A stretch of DNA of 31,086 nucleotides from Candidatus Cloacimonadota bacterium (lineage in GTDB: Bacteria > Cloacimonadota > Cloacimonadia > JGIOTU-2), in the NCBI GenBank assembly GCA_011043895.1, contig DRBZ01000050.1, positions 1 through 31,086 on the forward strand, in the 5' to 3' direction. Within the stretch, counting starts at the first letter, position 1; each line of letters opens with the position of its first letter. Shown here piece by piece: positions 15,561 to 25,613 of this stretch. Position numbers and translations under genes: made by a program. A model generated the notes under the pieces. The model was not told the DNA's origin and did no database searches. It saw nothing but the letters and a program-made list of their open reading frames with translations.

Positions 15561-16102
15561 TCTTCTGGATTTTGTGGAACAGTTCCGCTACCAGCATTCA
15601 GTCTATCAAGCACTTCAGTGGTAATATCAATATCTTCATCTTTAATATACAGAACTATTTCGCCCTGCATAGTATTGATGACTATATCCAGTCCATACTC
15701 TTCAGCAACCTCATTGATCACTTCAACTATCCTTTCACTGATAGGAGCAAGCAATTCAAGCTGTCGATCAACAGCTTTATTCCTATATTCATTTGCCAGA
15801 GTGTTATATTCTTCTTTCTTTTGCTGAATTTCCTGTAGTTTCTGCTGGCGTCGCTCTTTCGAGACAATAGGTGGTAAATTATCATATTCTGTCTGAAGTC
15901 TAATGATCTCTTCTTCTTTTTCATTGAGTTCTTTTTCCCATTGTTCTGACTCCTGGGTGAACTGCTGTTCTGCTAAACCAGTATCAACAAACTCGTTATA
16001 TACTTTGTCCACATCTATTACACCTATCTTCTGGGCTGCGCCAAAAATCGTTGCCGGCACAAGTATTATGGACAATAATCCTAATAAACCTCTAACTTTC
16101 AT
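15557..16102 (-). CDS. ompH: OmpH/Skp-family periplasmic chaperone
   Basis: 181 residues. A signal peptide (MKVRGLLGLLSIILVPATIFG) is followed by the Skp opening QKIGVIDVDKVYNEF. Then comes a long charged coiled-coil (about 45-130, rich in E, K and Q) that would form the tentacles, and an end segment EEYGLDIVINT typical of OmpH. Skp-type trimers hold unfolded outer-membrane proteins on their way to BamA, whose gene lies 24 bp upstream. The proline- and glutamate-rich tail after about 170 has no assigned role. Confidence 0.92.
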   Translation of the reverse strand: MKVRGLLGLLSIILVPATIFGAAQKIGVIDVDKVYNEFVDTGLAEQQFTQESEQWEKELNEKEEEIIRLQTEYDNLPPIVSKERRQQKLQEIQQKKEEYNTLANEYRNKAVDRQLELLAPISERIVEVINEVAEEYGLDIVINTMQGEIVLYIKDEDIDITTEVLDRLNAGSGTVPQNPEE

Positions 16103-16126
16103 CGTAACTCCTTATTATAAATTTAA

Positions 16127-18382
16127 TTAAAATGTTGAACCAAACTGGAAATGGAACTGCCATTTACTTCTGGATTCTCTGTCCATGCCATAGGCATAAT
16201 CAAATCCAAGTAAACCCATAGGAGACATGATCCGCACACCAAGTCCTGCACCTTTTTTCAGTTTCTGCGGATTTATCTCCGAGAGGTAATTATACGAATT
16301 ACCCGCGTCAAAAAAAAGTACACCTATTATTTGATCACCGGAAATTGGTAAGGTTATCTCCGAAGAGGTAATGAATTCTGCCTTTCCACCATCAGCATCT
16401 TCAGGGACAACACTATTGTCTGGATACCCTCTTATTCCATCAGAGCCTGTTCCTCCGGGATAGAACAATTCGTCAGGTGGAACCTCTTTACTATCTCCAA
16501 AAGCTTTTACATAGCCGATACGCCAGCGCATACCAAGCGAGAATTTCCAGAAAAGCTTCAAATACCAGTTTGTTTGTAATATTTCCTTAATATAATTTTC
16601 ACTTCCTCCAAGCAGCCCTCCTGCAAGTTCTGTATAAGAACGGACAAGTGAACCTTCGCTTGGTCGGAATACATTATCTCTATCATCTCGTTCCAAAGTA
16701 AGGAACATGGTACTCGTTAATATTTTACCTCTATCTACAAGATCTTGTAATGTGGATGAAACAGTTCCGGCTGTATCAAGGATTGAGTATTGTTTTTGGG
16801 TAATTGAATATCCTGTTGTGATCTTAGAATAGTTAATCCACGGAATTCTTGTTCCCACACGGAATCCCCCACCAGATTCAACGACCTTATAATTATAATC
16901 TGTCCAGTTCTTTCTGAGATGGTAGACATCTGCCCCAACAAGGACATTGGTATCATAAAAATAAGGATTTGTAAAGCTAATATCATACTCCTGCTTCTTG
17001 CCACTGAATTCCCAGGTAAGTTTTAATGCCCAGGCTTTTCCAAAAAGATTATTATGTGATAATGACAGGAATCCTGTCAGTTTGTCTTCTTCGTCATAAT
17101 TCACTCCCATATTTGCAGTCCCGGACTCTTTATCCTCAAGCAAGAATATCAGATCGATGTCACCATCATCGTTTATGGGCTGATAATCGAGACCGATGTT
17201 TGGTTCAAAGAATCCAAGATTATAAATATTCCTCTGGCTCTGTAAAATAAGAGATTGTCTGAAATAATCACCTGGCACGATCGCAAGTTGTCGACGAATG
17301 ACCTTCTCTTGTGTTTTCTTATTTCCTTTTATATAAATTTGTCTAACTTTTGCACGATTATTCTCCTGCACAAAAATGTTGATGTTTACTCTGTCGCCAT
17401 CAGGCTTGATCTGTGGTGAAACAGCTGAATAAATATATCCTTCTTCATAATAAATTGATCTGATATTATTAAGTTTTTCGTCAAAATCCCCTTGATTGAA
17501 AATCTCATTCTCCTCGAATTTTAGATTACTAAGCAGAATTTCGTCAGAGAAAAGGGTATTACCTTCAATTGAAATATTCCCAATTCGATATTGATCTCCT
17601 TCATAAATATCCAGAGAGAGATAGAGTTGCCCTTTCTTGTCATATTCTACTTCCCAGTCAATAACCGCAGCGTCTATATATCCTTTTGACTTGTAGTAAT
17701 CAACAATACGGACAAGGTCTTCTTCGAATTTCTCCATGTTGAACTCGCCTGATCGGAGAAAACCACTCTTCTTGGTTTTCATGACTCTTCGAAGCTTTTT
17801 ATCTGGAATATCATTATTTCCGGTAAATTCTATACCTCGAATTACGACCTTTTGACCTTCATTGATGATAATCCCAAGATCTATCCTATTCTTGGATTGA
17901 AACTCTTCGTCAAAGGTTACATCAGCAAAACGATAACCCTTTTCATAATACAGCTCGAGGATGTCATTCTTCACATCAAGCTGACGTTGACCCGACCAGT
18001 AGTCTCCCGGTACAAGCCGAATCTTGTTCTTGATGGCATCGAGTTTGATTTTCTTATTCCCGGAAATAGTATAATCTTGCAGAATCGGCCATTCTGTAAC
18101 AATGATGATAAGATTGATTCCTTTATCCGATTTAGAACTTTCAATTTGTATATCTTTAAAAAGCCCAAGCTGATAGAGATCACGAATAGCATGAGCAACT
18201 TTATCATTTGTATATATCTGACCGAGTGCCAGCCCGGAAGCTGATTTTATCAACTGGTTTGTTACATTGATGTTTCCTGTTATTTCGATATTCGATATAT
18301 AATTATAATCGTTCTGACCGAAAGCAGGAACAGTGTTTAATGTCACAAAAAAGATAAGCAGAAAGAATACTTTTTTATCCAT
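16127..18382 (-). CDS. bamA: Outer membrane protein assembly factor BamA
   Basis: 751 residues from the ATG at 18382, chosen because it opens a clean signal peptide (MDKKVFFLLIFFVTLNTVPA) and leaves about 39 bases after the predicted promoter; an ATG at 18409 would add nine residues. Neither has a clear ribosome-binding site. Five POTRA domains cover about 30-410, with recurring I.I.GN patterns such as ISNIEITGNINVTN and GIEFTGNNDIPDKKLRR. A 16-strand barrel follows, with the loop-6 motif GIRGYP near residue 650 and a final aromatic residue in FQFGSTF. BamA folds and inserts barrel proteins, including the receiving end of LPS export. It heads the lipid A operon and follows tamB by about 95 bp. 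Confidence 0.95.
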   Translation of the reverse strand: MDKKVFFLLIFFVTLNTVPAFGQNDYNYISNIEITGNINVTNQLIKSASGLALGQIYTNDKVAHAIRDLYQLGLFKDIQIESSKSDKGINLIIIVTEWPILQDYTISGNKKIKLDAIKNKIRLVPGDYWSGQRQLDVKNDILELYYEKGYRFADVTFDEEFQSKNRIDLGIIINEGQKVVIRGIEFTGNNDIPDKKLRRVMKTKKSGFLRSGEFNMEKFEEDLVRIVDYYKSKGYIDAAVIDWEVEYDKKGQLYLSLDIYEGDQYRIGNISIEGNTLFSDEILLSNLKFEENEIFNQGDFDEKLNNIRSIYYEEGYIYSAVSPQIKPDGDRVNINIFVQENNRAKVRQIYIKGNKKTQEKVIRRQLAIVPGDYFRQSLILQSQRNIYNLGFFEPNIGLDYQPINDDGDIDLIFLLEDKESGTANMGVNYDEEDKLTGFLSLSHNNLFGKAWALKLTWEFSGKKQEYDISFTNPYFYDTNVLVGADVYHLRKNWTDYNYKVVESGGGFRVGTRIPWINYSKITTGYSITQKQYSILDTAGTVSSTLQDLVDRGKILTSTMFLTLERDDRDNVFRPSEGSLVRSYTELAGGLLGGSENYIKEILQTNWYLKLFWKFSLGMRWRIGYVKAFGDSKEVPPDELFYPGGTGSDGIRGYPDNSVVPEDADGGKAEFITSSEITLPISGDQIIGVLFFDAGNSYNYLSEINPQKLKKGAGLGVRIMSPMGLLGFDYAYGMDRESRSKWQFHFQFGSTF

Positions 18383-18427
18383 AATTGAAATATTGATTTT
18401 CTTACACATTTATCGCATATTTCCAAA

Positions 18428-18456
18428 TGTATAAAATTTTAGTAAAGTTTTTTCAA
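18428..18456 (-). promoter_or_regulatory. Sigma-70-like promoter for the bamA-lpxA operon
   Basis: On the minus strand TTGAAA (18456-18451, five of six) and TATACA (18433-18428, four of six) are separated by exactly 17 bases, in the short gap after tamB. Transcription would start near 18421. There is no terminator between tamB and this site, so read-through from the lolC-lolD-tamB run is also possible. Confidence 0.55.
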
Positions 18457-18478
18457 GAAAATCACCTTTTTACTACCT

Positions 18479-21400
18479 TTAGAAGTGAAATACAGTCTCT
18501 AATGAGATACCTTGATTATCCTCCCGCAGTGCAGGATTAAATCGATATTTATATTTAAATCTGAAATTATAGGGCAAATCCCAGGTGAGAGAAAATTCAT
18601 GCTGAATCCCAATGGAGACTTCATTCAGTGCTGTCATTTCTTTTTTAATGAGTGCTTCATAATTCAGGTACCAGTCTGGAGTAATGTATTTTCCAAGATC
18701 AATGGTCAAGTTCTCAAGTAAAATATCTCTACTCAACTCGCCGATTAACTCAAGATCTGATTCAAATTCACGATCAAATATGTACTCGTCTGTTTCGACA
18801 ATTCCACTCGTCTCAATGATATTTCTCATTATACCAGGGCGGACACGCACAAAATCTAAACCCAAAAACTGCCGAACTGCACCTTCTACAGGACTTATTA
18901 ATGGATTCAAAATTAAATCACTTAATTCATCACCCGCTAGATTAATTACCTGTTCTCTTCCTAGATTGAAGCGTTCTTCTTCAGAAAGATCATCTATCTC
19001 CTTTCCATATTGAATCTTTGATAGAATACTGAGCATGGTAACATCTTTAGGATTATCACTATCAAATGTTACCTTCACATCACCATAAGCTTCCATTCCT
19101 ATATCATCAGCGTCGAGTTTATCTTCCGTTGATTGGACATATAGATAGATCCGTGAGCCATCAGGTGTTCTCTTTACAAATTCACCGTCAATTATCACTT
19201 TTGGATCTGTTCTTGTCTTTCTTACCGACACATCTTCAGCAGAAAATATCTCACCAAACATACGCATATCCCCCTGTCTTGAATGAAGGTCAAAATACAA
19301 CTGAAGTTCATCTGTTTGCGGATCAGTTCTAAAACTCATAAAATTCCCATTATCAATCTTAAGATTTAAGGGACTCGCAACATACCAGATATTTTTTTCG
19401 AACACAATATCAAATTTTGCATGTATAGGAGGTAGCCCCAAATCACTTAATTCATCTAAGTCTTTATCATCTGGTTCTTCATAAACTGCGTTACCATTCG
19501 AAAGAAATATTCTTCCATCGAGAATCCATGCTCCATCTCGATTGTAAATCAGGAAATATTTACTCTCGAATCCCGCCAATCTTGTATCGACAAGCGCTCC
19601 TTCTGGTTGATATTCTGGAATGTGGATCGTAATTCCATCCTCATCAGTCAACAAACGTAATGTTCCAATATTGATCGATCCTAAATATATATCTGAATCA
19701 TTAAAATTGACCATATTATCCATGAATAACTCACCATCCCCCATTTTGAAACTTCCATCAAGTGAAGTAAGAATGTTGTTTGAAATCAAGGCATCCAGCG
19801 AGAAATCCTTGATCCGTTGTGGCTGCCCTTTGAGAGAAAATTGACCCTTATGTATTGATAAGGATGCAGTGTCTATGACTGTGGTCGTTTCTTCAGTACT
19901 GATTGCTATATTCAATTCCGAAACGCTGCTTGCCTGGTGCAACTCTGGTATATATGCTCCAAGTTCTTTAAGAAGATCTCCTTTGAAAGCAAGGGATAAC
20001 TCGTCTGGTTTATTATGAAATTCCTCTTTAAGAAAATTATAACTATACGACCCTGAGCCATGTAATGAAAATGATTCTGAGTTAACACCAAGATTGTTTA
20101 CGTAAAACATGTCATCATCCTGAAAAAATTGTGCAGTCAATTCGTCGAATTGCGTACTATATAGTTTTCCATTTTTGACAGTTGCATCAAAAAGAATATT
20201 TGGATCAGTCAATCTTCCATTAAGCACAATATTATACTGGGCAGATCCTTCTATTGGCAAATCAACAAGAAAATCATCAATCTTGATATCCTCTCCTGTA
20301 GCAACAAATTCAACAATACCTTCCGCAATATGATAGAAACCATTACCCTTAAGAAGGTGTTGAGAATTATGTATATGAAAATTATTAATGATCACTTTAT
20401 CTGTATCAGAAACTATATCGAAATAGACATCAACAGGATGGATTTGCCGAGATAAACTGAACTGCAGAAGTGATACATTTCCTTCCATTGTTTCCTTCTG
20501 CGAAGTATCGAAAGTTATCCCACCATCAAGTATACCGCTAACTCCTACCTGTTCACCAAAAATTGGATAAAGAGCGTTTATTTTTGCTATATATACAGAA
20601 TCAATCTTACAAAATCCTTTATAAAAGAAATTGGTTGAATCTTGAGTAAATTGATCTATCTTACATTCAACCATATCACCAATCATCATATTAAGATTTT
20701 TACTGTTCTTTTCGAGATCAACATTTATATATAGCGGTAAAACAACATTGTTTATTCGGAACGAATCTGCAACCACCTCGAAAGAACCAATACTAAAATT
20801 ATTATCCATATCGAATTTACTTTTTAGATTGATCTGTCCATTGAGGGCGGTATTCATATAATCTGGAAACGAGATGAAGCCTTCGGATGTGAGAGTGTTG
20901 TTATTTAAACTAAATTTAATATGTGCTTGAGTATTAGGATCTATGAAAGCCAAATAATTTGTTTGGATCTTCAGAATTGAGTTGATAGATAGATTATTTG
21001 TATATAAATCTGCAGCAATAGATGGATTGTTAGATATCGAAGAAATATTACCTCTGAATACGAGTGACTGTGATGGGTTTTGCACAGACCAGCTAAGATC
21101 ATCATCACTTAACAAGGCATTCATATCTAAGGTTTTTATGATAAAATATTTATCTTCGTAGGTCAGATCATTCAAATCAAAGTGAAATTTTGGTTTATTC
21201 CACGTGCCTGAGATCTTTACCTCAGCATCACCTGCAACCATACGCTCATTTTCCTCCAACTTGAAATCTTGAGATGAAATCAACAAGTTCAGAATACTCA
21301 GTGGTAAATTATTATCATTAATCTCTATAGAACCAGTACCAGAGATGTAATTTGTCTCATATATACAACTCACTTTATTCACTTTAAGTTCTTTATCTTT

Positions 21401-22504
21401 GAAGTTCATTTTGGCTTCTAATGATGCAACAGACTTATTCTGATATGCGATAGAGTCAGACTGGATTTCTATTTCTACTTGGGGAGAAAAAAGTGTATTC
21501 TTGATCAAGATCTTAATTGAGATCACACCATCAATTTCATTTGTTAACTGGTTTATATTAAAAGTGTCATCTTTAATAATCATATCTATTTCAGGATCTT
21601 GTTTTAGATAATCCTTGATATCCCCATAGCACAGAAGAGTAGTACCCCGCCATTTGATTTCTGCAGGTTGAGTTATTAAAAGTGTATCTTTTAAGATCGA
21701 TATATTAAGTGCTGGTACAGAAAAAGCTTCTGCAAATACATTTGCTCGTACATCTTCAATTTTTAGATTTCCTTTTTCTATCTTTTGAAGTGTACCTTTT
21801 ACTTCTGCATTAATCTTTGCTGATTCTATGCTCCCCTCTGACCAACGTATAGCTTCTATTATGTAGTCTTTTATATTAATCGTGTAGGTGTTTTTGTTTC
21901 GTTCGTAAATTCCATCAATATTTATTGAACCGCTCTTGCCCTTCTGGTAAGCTTTTCCAGATATAATCCACTGTTTATTATCCATGTTTTCAAGGGTAAT
22001 GCTCAACTTCTCAATAGTCTGGTCAACCTGAAACGATCCCTCTCCAATGAAGTGTAAGGTTCCATTAATAATAGAAATATAATCGAATCTTCTAAGAGCT
22101 TTTTCAATTGCATTAAGATTCATCGCTCCCATGGTCTGCACATCCTTATGCCCAATTCTATAGACTAATTCAGGTGAGAAGCATCGAATTTCCTTAAGTG
22201 CTTTTACAGGATTGAAGTTATTAAATACAAGTTTCCAAAAGGAAAATTGAAAATATAGTTGTTTAGCCCGGAATGAATATGCTCCATCTTTTTCCGTGAT
22301 TACAAGATCAGATATTTGTAAAATTTTACTGGTTATGTTCAGTTGTGAGAAAGTTATATTAGCGTTGAGATTCCTCCCTACTTTCTCTGTGACAATTTTC
22401 TCGATATAAGCATTGATATCAAAAAAATAGCTGATACTCCAGAATATAATGTTGATGAATATCAGAACAATTATGACAATCAACAACCATTTACGTTTTC
22501 GCAT
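18479..22504 (-). CDS. tamB: TamB-family inter-membrane protein (AsmA-like bridge)
   Basis: 1341 residues. One N-terminal membrane helix (about 5-28, WLLIVIIVLIFINIIFW) is followed by a very long repetitive beta-rich body rich in short alternating hydrophobic strands, as in AsmA/TamB proteins that form a grooved bridge across the periplasm. The C-terminal third (about 1000-1341) fits the TamB domain, with ADDIGMEAYGDVKVTFDS and SGIVETDEYIF, and the end PYNFRFKYKYRFNP...TVFHF is barrel-like. TamB proteins are linked to phospholipid transport to the outer membrane and to assembly of some barrel proteins. It lies 18 bp after lolD and directly before bamA; no tamA is present in the window. Typical TamB proteins run about 1200-1500 residues, so this one is full length. 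Confidence 0.88.
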   Translation of the reverse strand: MRKRKWLLIVIIVLIFINIIFWSISYFFDINAYIEKIVTEKVGRNLNANITFSQLNITSKILQISDLVITEKDGAYSFRAKQLYFQFSFWKLVFNNFNPVKALKEIRCFSPELVYRIGHKDVQTMGAMNLNAIEKALRRFDYISIINGTLHFIGEGSFQVDQTIEKLSITLENMDNKQWIISGKAYQKGKSGSINIDGIYERNKNTYTINIKDYIIEAIRWSEGSIESAKINAEVKGTLQKIEKGNLKIEDVRANVFAEAFSVPALNISILKDTLLITQPAEIKWRGTTLLCYGDIKDYLKQDPEIDMIIKDDTFNINQLTNEIDGVISIKILIKNTLFSPQVEIEIQSDSIAYQNKSVASLEAKMNFKDKELKVNKVSCIYETNYISGTGSIEINDNNLPLSILNLLISSQDFKLEENERMVAGDAEVKISGTWNKPKFHFDLNDLTYEDKYFIIKTLDMNALLSDDDLSWSVQNPSQSLVFRGNISSISNNPSIAADLYTNNLSINSILKIQTNYLAFIDPNTQAHIKFSLNNNTLTSEGFISFPDYMNTALNGQINLKSKFDMDNNFSIGSFEVVADSFRINNVVLPLYINVDLEKNSKNLNMMIGDMVECKIDQFTQDSTNFFYKGFCKIDSVYIAKINALYPIFGEQVGVSGILDGGITFDTSQKETMEGNVSLLQFSLSRQIHPVDVYFDIVSDTDKVIINNFHIHNSQHLLKGNGFYHIAEGIVEFVATGEDIKIDDFLVDLPIEGSAQYNIVLNGRLTDPNILFDATVKNGKLYSTQFDELTAQFFQDDDMFYVNNLGVNSESFSLHGSGSYSYNFLKEEFHNKPDELSLAFKGDLLKELGAYIPELHQASSVSELNIAISTEETTTVIDTASLSIHKGQFSLKGQPQRIKDFSLDALISNNILTSLDGSFKMGDGELFMDNMVNFNDSDIYLGSINIGTLRLLTDEDGITIHIPEYQPEGALVDTRLAGFESKYFLIYNRDGAWILDGRIFLSNGNAVYEEPDDKDLDELSDLGLPPIHAKFDIVFEKNIWYVASPLNLKIDNGNFMSFRTDPQTDELQLYFDLHSRQGDMRMFGEIFSAEDVSVRKTRTDPKVIIDGEFVKRTPDGSRIYLYVQSTEDKLDADDIGMEAYGDVKVTFDSDNPKDVTMLSILSKIQYGKEIDDLSEEERFNLGREQVINLAGDELSDLILNPLISPVEGAVRQFLGLDFVRVRPGIMRNIIETSGIVETDEYIFDREFESDLELIGELSRDILLENLTIDLGKYITPDWYLNYEALIKKEMTALNEVSIGIQHEFSLTWDLPYNFRFKYKYRFNPALREDNQGISLETVFHF

Positions 22505-22522
22505 AACAATAAATAAATAGTA

Positions 22523-23215
22523 TTATTCCTCAGAGAACATCAATTTATGAAGAGTTCCATCTCTAAGATTATAAACCTCATCCGCTTTCTTAGCTATCTC
22601 TATATTATGAGTCACCAGTAGAAGTGTCGTATGGAATCGCTTATTCAGACTCCAGAGAAGTTCGATCAACTCCTGACTATGTTTCGTATCCAGATTTCCA
22701 GTCGGTTCATCTGCAAGGACCACTTCGGGATTATTGATCAATGCTCTGGCTACTGCCACTCGTTGCTGCTCACCACCACTCAATTGGTGAGGATAATGAT
22801 ACTTTCGATCTGTAAGATTAAGTGATTCTAATAATGATTCTGCAGCTTCCAGACTCTCTTTATATGAATTATTGCCAATAAGGTGTGGCATCGCTACATT
22901 TTCAAGAGAGGTGAGTTCTGGGAGTAGATGATGGAACTGAAACACAAAACCGATGTTTTTGTTTCGAAAATGAGATAACTCATGTTCGCTGTAAGTGCTA
23001 AGGTCTCTGCCTTTGAATAAGACTTTTCCAGAATCCGGTCGATCAAGTGTTCCGAGGATATGTAATAACGTACTTTTACCACTTCCAGAAAGCCCGATTA
23101 TGGAAACGATCTTACCTTCTTCAAGAGAAAAATCAAGATTATCAAGAACGGTGAGTTGCTTTTTCTCAATACCTTCGAAGTAAATTTTTATAATTTTTTC
23201 TGCCTGTATTATCAC
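22523..23215 (-). CDS. lolD: Lipoprotein-release ABC transporter ATPase (LolD-like)
   Basis: 230 residues, with all ABC motifs: Walker A GLSGSGKST (41-49), Q-loop VFQFHHLLPELT near 91-102, signature LSGGEQQRVAVARA (145 on) and Walker B VVLADEPTGNLD (165 on). FQFHHLLPE and the overall length point to the LolD/MacB group. It powers release of lipoproteins from the inner membrane toward the outer membrane. The start is GTG at 23215, after AGAAGG; no ATG fits. It lies 10 bp after lolC and 18 bp before tamB. Confidence 0.9.
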   Translation of the reverse strand: MIIQAEKIIKIYFEGIEKKQLTVLDNLDFSLEEGKIVSIIGLSGSGKSTLLHILGTLDRPDSGKVLFKGRDLSTYSEHELSHFRNKNIGFVFQFHHLLPELTSLENVAMPHLIGNNSYKESLEAAESLLESLNLTDRKYHYPHQLSGGEQQRVAVARALINNPEVVLADEPTGNLDTKHSQELIELLWSLNKRFHTTLLLVTHNIEIAKKADEVYNLRDGTLHKLMFSEE

Positions 23216-23225
23216 AATAAACCTT

Positions 23226-24458
23226 CTATTTCTTTGAGATCCTGATTATGCTAACTGCATCCAGTTCTGCTATTTTTCTTAATGGTACATAAGATGAAAA
23301 AAGAATAATCAAACCTGCAACCAGAACTATGAATAAATAATCAATCGGTTCATTAACCACAACGAGATGATCTATAAGATATACATCACTCTGAATTTTT
23401 ATGATGTCTGTATGAGTAAGAACAAGAGAGATTATCTGTCCGATTATCAAACCAAGTATGATTCCTGTAAAACCAATAATAAGGTTGCGTAGGAAAAAAA
23501 CTTTTCTTAACATTTTTTCTGTAGCGCCGAGTGCTTTCAGTATGCCGATTTCCTTTTGCTTGTCATAAATATGCATAGTTAATACGCTTGTCAAACCAAA
23601 GCCAGCAACGAGTACTATCAGGGCAATTATTATAAAAATAACCCATTTCTCCAGTTCAAGAAGCCCAAAGAGATTTTTATTGAGATCGATCCAGTTACTT
23701 ACATTATATGGATAGGAAAGCTCTTGTTGGATCTGGGTGTCTATTTCAATGGCTTTTTCTGCAAAGTCGTTAAATAATTTAACAGAAATGCCCGAATATT
23801 CTCCGGGTATTGAGAGAAATTCTTGAGTAACATCAATTGGCAAAAAAACCAAGGTGTTGTCAAATTCATACATGCCCGATGAAAAGATACCGGTCACCTG
23901 AACTTTTACTGAAGAAGGAATCATACCTGCAAGAGTGACGTCAGAGTTCATTGGAGTGATAAGTTTGATAGTATCCCCTATTGATACCTGGAGACGTTTT
24001 GCAACATTCTCACCAATTACTGCACTTTGTTCATCTGGTTCAAATTTGCCCTCTTTTATGAACCGATCCAGCTTTGAAGTTTCTACCTCTTTTTGGTAAT
24101 CAACTCCACGTATAATCACTCCTGCGATCTTTTTCCCATACACCGCCATTCCTTCTGTATAAATAAATGGAGCATAGGCTTCGATTGTTTCAAGTGTGTC
24201 CAGTCCTTGACTGATATGTTCATATTCATCAACAGATAGTGTTTCCGAACCAAATTTAAGAATATAGATATGTGAATTCACCCCCATGATCACTTCTTTC
24301 ATAACATCCTGGTATCCACTGAATAGTGCTAATGAAACAGTGAGTGCAATTACTCCAACTGCGATACCAATTACTGAAATGATCGAATTGAAAGAGAAAA
24401 AATCTCTCTTTTCTTTGAAACTGAAAAATTTCCTTAAAAAAAACTTTTGAAAATCCAT
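23226..24458 (-). CDS. lolC: Lipoprotein-release ABC transporter permease (LolC/LolE-like)
   Basis: 410 residues, the LolC/LolE length. Four membrane helices are visible (about 24-50, 270-300, 318-345, 375-397), with a large periplasmic domain between the first and second. The first helix region SIISVIGIAVGVIALTVSLA and the cytoplasmic coupling segment YDKQKEIGILKALGATEKML are typical of FtsX-fold Lol permeases. Only one permease gene is present next to lolD, so a homodimer, as described for LolF-type systems, is likely unless a second gene lies elsewhere. Its ATG comes 8 bp after the T tract of the upstream gene's terminator, and no ribosome-binding site is visible, so the start and its promoter are uncertain. 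Confidence 0.88.
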   Translation of the reverse strand: MDFQKFFLRKFFSFKEKRDFFSFNSIISVIGIAVGVIALTVSLALFSGYQDVMKEVIMGVNSHIYILKFGSETLSVDEYEHISQGLDTLETIEAYAPFIYTEGMAVYGKKIAGVIIRGVDYQKEVETSKLDRFIKEGKFEPDEQSAVIGENVAKRLQVSIGDTIKLITPMNSDVTLAGMIPSSVKVQVTGIFSSGMYEFDNTLVFLPIDVTQEFLSIPGEYSGISVKLFNDFAEKAIEIDTQIQQELSYPYNVSNWIDLNKNLFGLLELEKWVIFIIIALIVLVAGFGLTSVLTMHIYDKQKEIGILKALGATEKMLRKVFFLRNLIIGFTGIILGLIIGQIISLVLTHTDIIKIQSDVYLIDHLVVVNEPIDYLFIVLVAGLIILFSSYVPLRKIAELDAVSIIRISKK

Positions 24459-24465
24459 TGAGGTG

Positions 24466-24492
24466 AAAAAGAGGAAGCAATTGCTTCCTCTT
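24466..24492 (-). terminator. Terminator hairpin (24-bp perfect palindrome) after the PEGA-like gene
   Basis: AAGAGGAAGCAATTGCTTCC and its remaining four bases (24469-24492) form a perfect palindrome. On the minus strand it can fold with a 10-bp stem and an AATT loop, and is followed by TTTTT. It lies 27 bp after the stop of the gene at 24520 and ends 8 bp before the lolC start. Confidence 0.85.
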
Positions 24493-24519
24493 AATTATTC
24501 ATAATTTGCTCTAATAAAT

Positions 24520-25533
24520 TTACCTTGTTGTGACACCAATATTCTTAAACGAAATTTCGAAATCCTTGTTGATCTGATCCCAAAGGCCGATTTTTAACAA
24601 TGTGACACCTTCGATTGGTGAATTAATATTCTTAAAGATCAAGGATACTTTTGTTGTTACATCCTTAACCAGATTATGAGTAATATTCCAGTTTTTTGTT
24701 TTATTTGCAAATTCTATAGTTTGAGGTTCATATTCATTTCCTGCAGTATCATACAATTTCACCTTGTTTCTTATAATCGTAAGTTCGCGCTCATTTTTTA
24801 GATTAGTGATCTGCACTCCCACGACAAGAGTATTCTGGGCAAAATCAGCACTTACCACTTGTACTACATAACCATTGAATTCAACTCGAAAAGGATTGTC
24901 TTTATCCTGGACCTGCACGTCCTCGGTCTTAATTACCGGAGTAGTTTCTACTTTCTCAGCTATCATAGTATAATTAAAAATGGTGTTATCCTCTATAACC
25001 GATACGGTATCAATGAGTTCTTCGTAGCCATCATTCATAAGAAAGATAACATATTCACCCGGCAGGAGACGACCCTTAGGTTTATCCCATTTAAGACCAT
25101 TGACCATGATTGTTGCATCAGCTGGGTTTACATTAATGGTTACATTCACATCTTTGATTGTGTTTAACTTAACATAATAGGTTGTGCCGATTTTTAACTC
25201 ATCCTCAACATCCATTACAAAGGGTACATAATGTGGTGCAGCAAAGGTGATCTCGTCTTCCCGGGATGATACGTAAAAATAATATTCATTTTCATCGATT
25301 TTCTCTTTCTTGTAGACCTTCTCTTTTATAGAAAGATCAACAGGTTTATCTAACTCAACTTTGAGTACCGCACAATAATTCATATCCATATCAGTCATCG
25401 GTTCAATTTCAGCTTTAAAATCAGCTGGTAATCTTCGGAACTCATCAAGTTCAAATTGCAAACCGAACAATTGAGATGAGAATAATGGGATAAATAAAAT
25501 TGAGGATATCAGTAAAACTCTAAGTTTTTTCAT
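24520..25533 (-). CDS. Exported protein with a PEGA-like domain, function unknown
   Basis: 337 residues with a signal peptide (MKKLRVLLISSILFIPLFSS to about 24) and no further membrane segment. Residues about 128-192 resemble a PEGA domain: NVTINVNPADATIMVNG, then LLPGEYVIFLMNDGYEE, the pattern of a short beta domain found in surface and envelope proteins. A second beta-rich domain at about 212-330 (VVGVQITNLKNE, KVKLYDTAGNEYEP) resembles DUF4352-type extracellular Ig-like folds. AAGGAG precedes the ATG. It has its own terminator; the upstream gap (25534-25613) contains a TTGACA at 25595-25590 (minus) without a clear -10. Function is not recognised; a structural or ligand-binding envelope role is a guess. 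Confidence 0.75.
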   Translation of the reverse strand: MKKLRVLLISSILFIPLFSSQLFGLQFELDEFRRLPADFKAEIEPMTDMDMNYCAVLKVELDKPVDLSIKEKVYKKEKIDENEYYFYVSSREDEITFAAPHYVPFVMDVEDELKIGTTYYVKLNTIKDVNVTINVNPADATIMVNGLKWDKPKGRLLPGEYVIFLMNDGYEELIDTVSVIEDNTIFNYTMIAEKVETTPVIKTEDVQVQDKDNPFRVEFNGYVVQVVSADFAQNTLVVGVQITNLKNERELTIIRNKVKLYDTAGNEYEPQTIEFANKTKNWNITHNLVKDVTTKVSLIFKNINSPIEGVTLLKIGLWDQINKDFEISFKNIGVTTR

Positions 25534-25613
25534 TGCATACTCCTTTTAAATTTTATGTTTTCATTCAAAAATTTTATGATTCGATATTTTGTCAATAATA
25601 TAGGATAACATCT

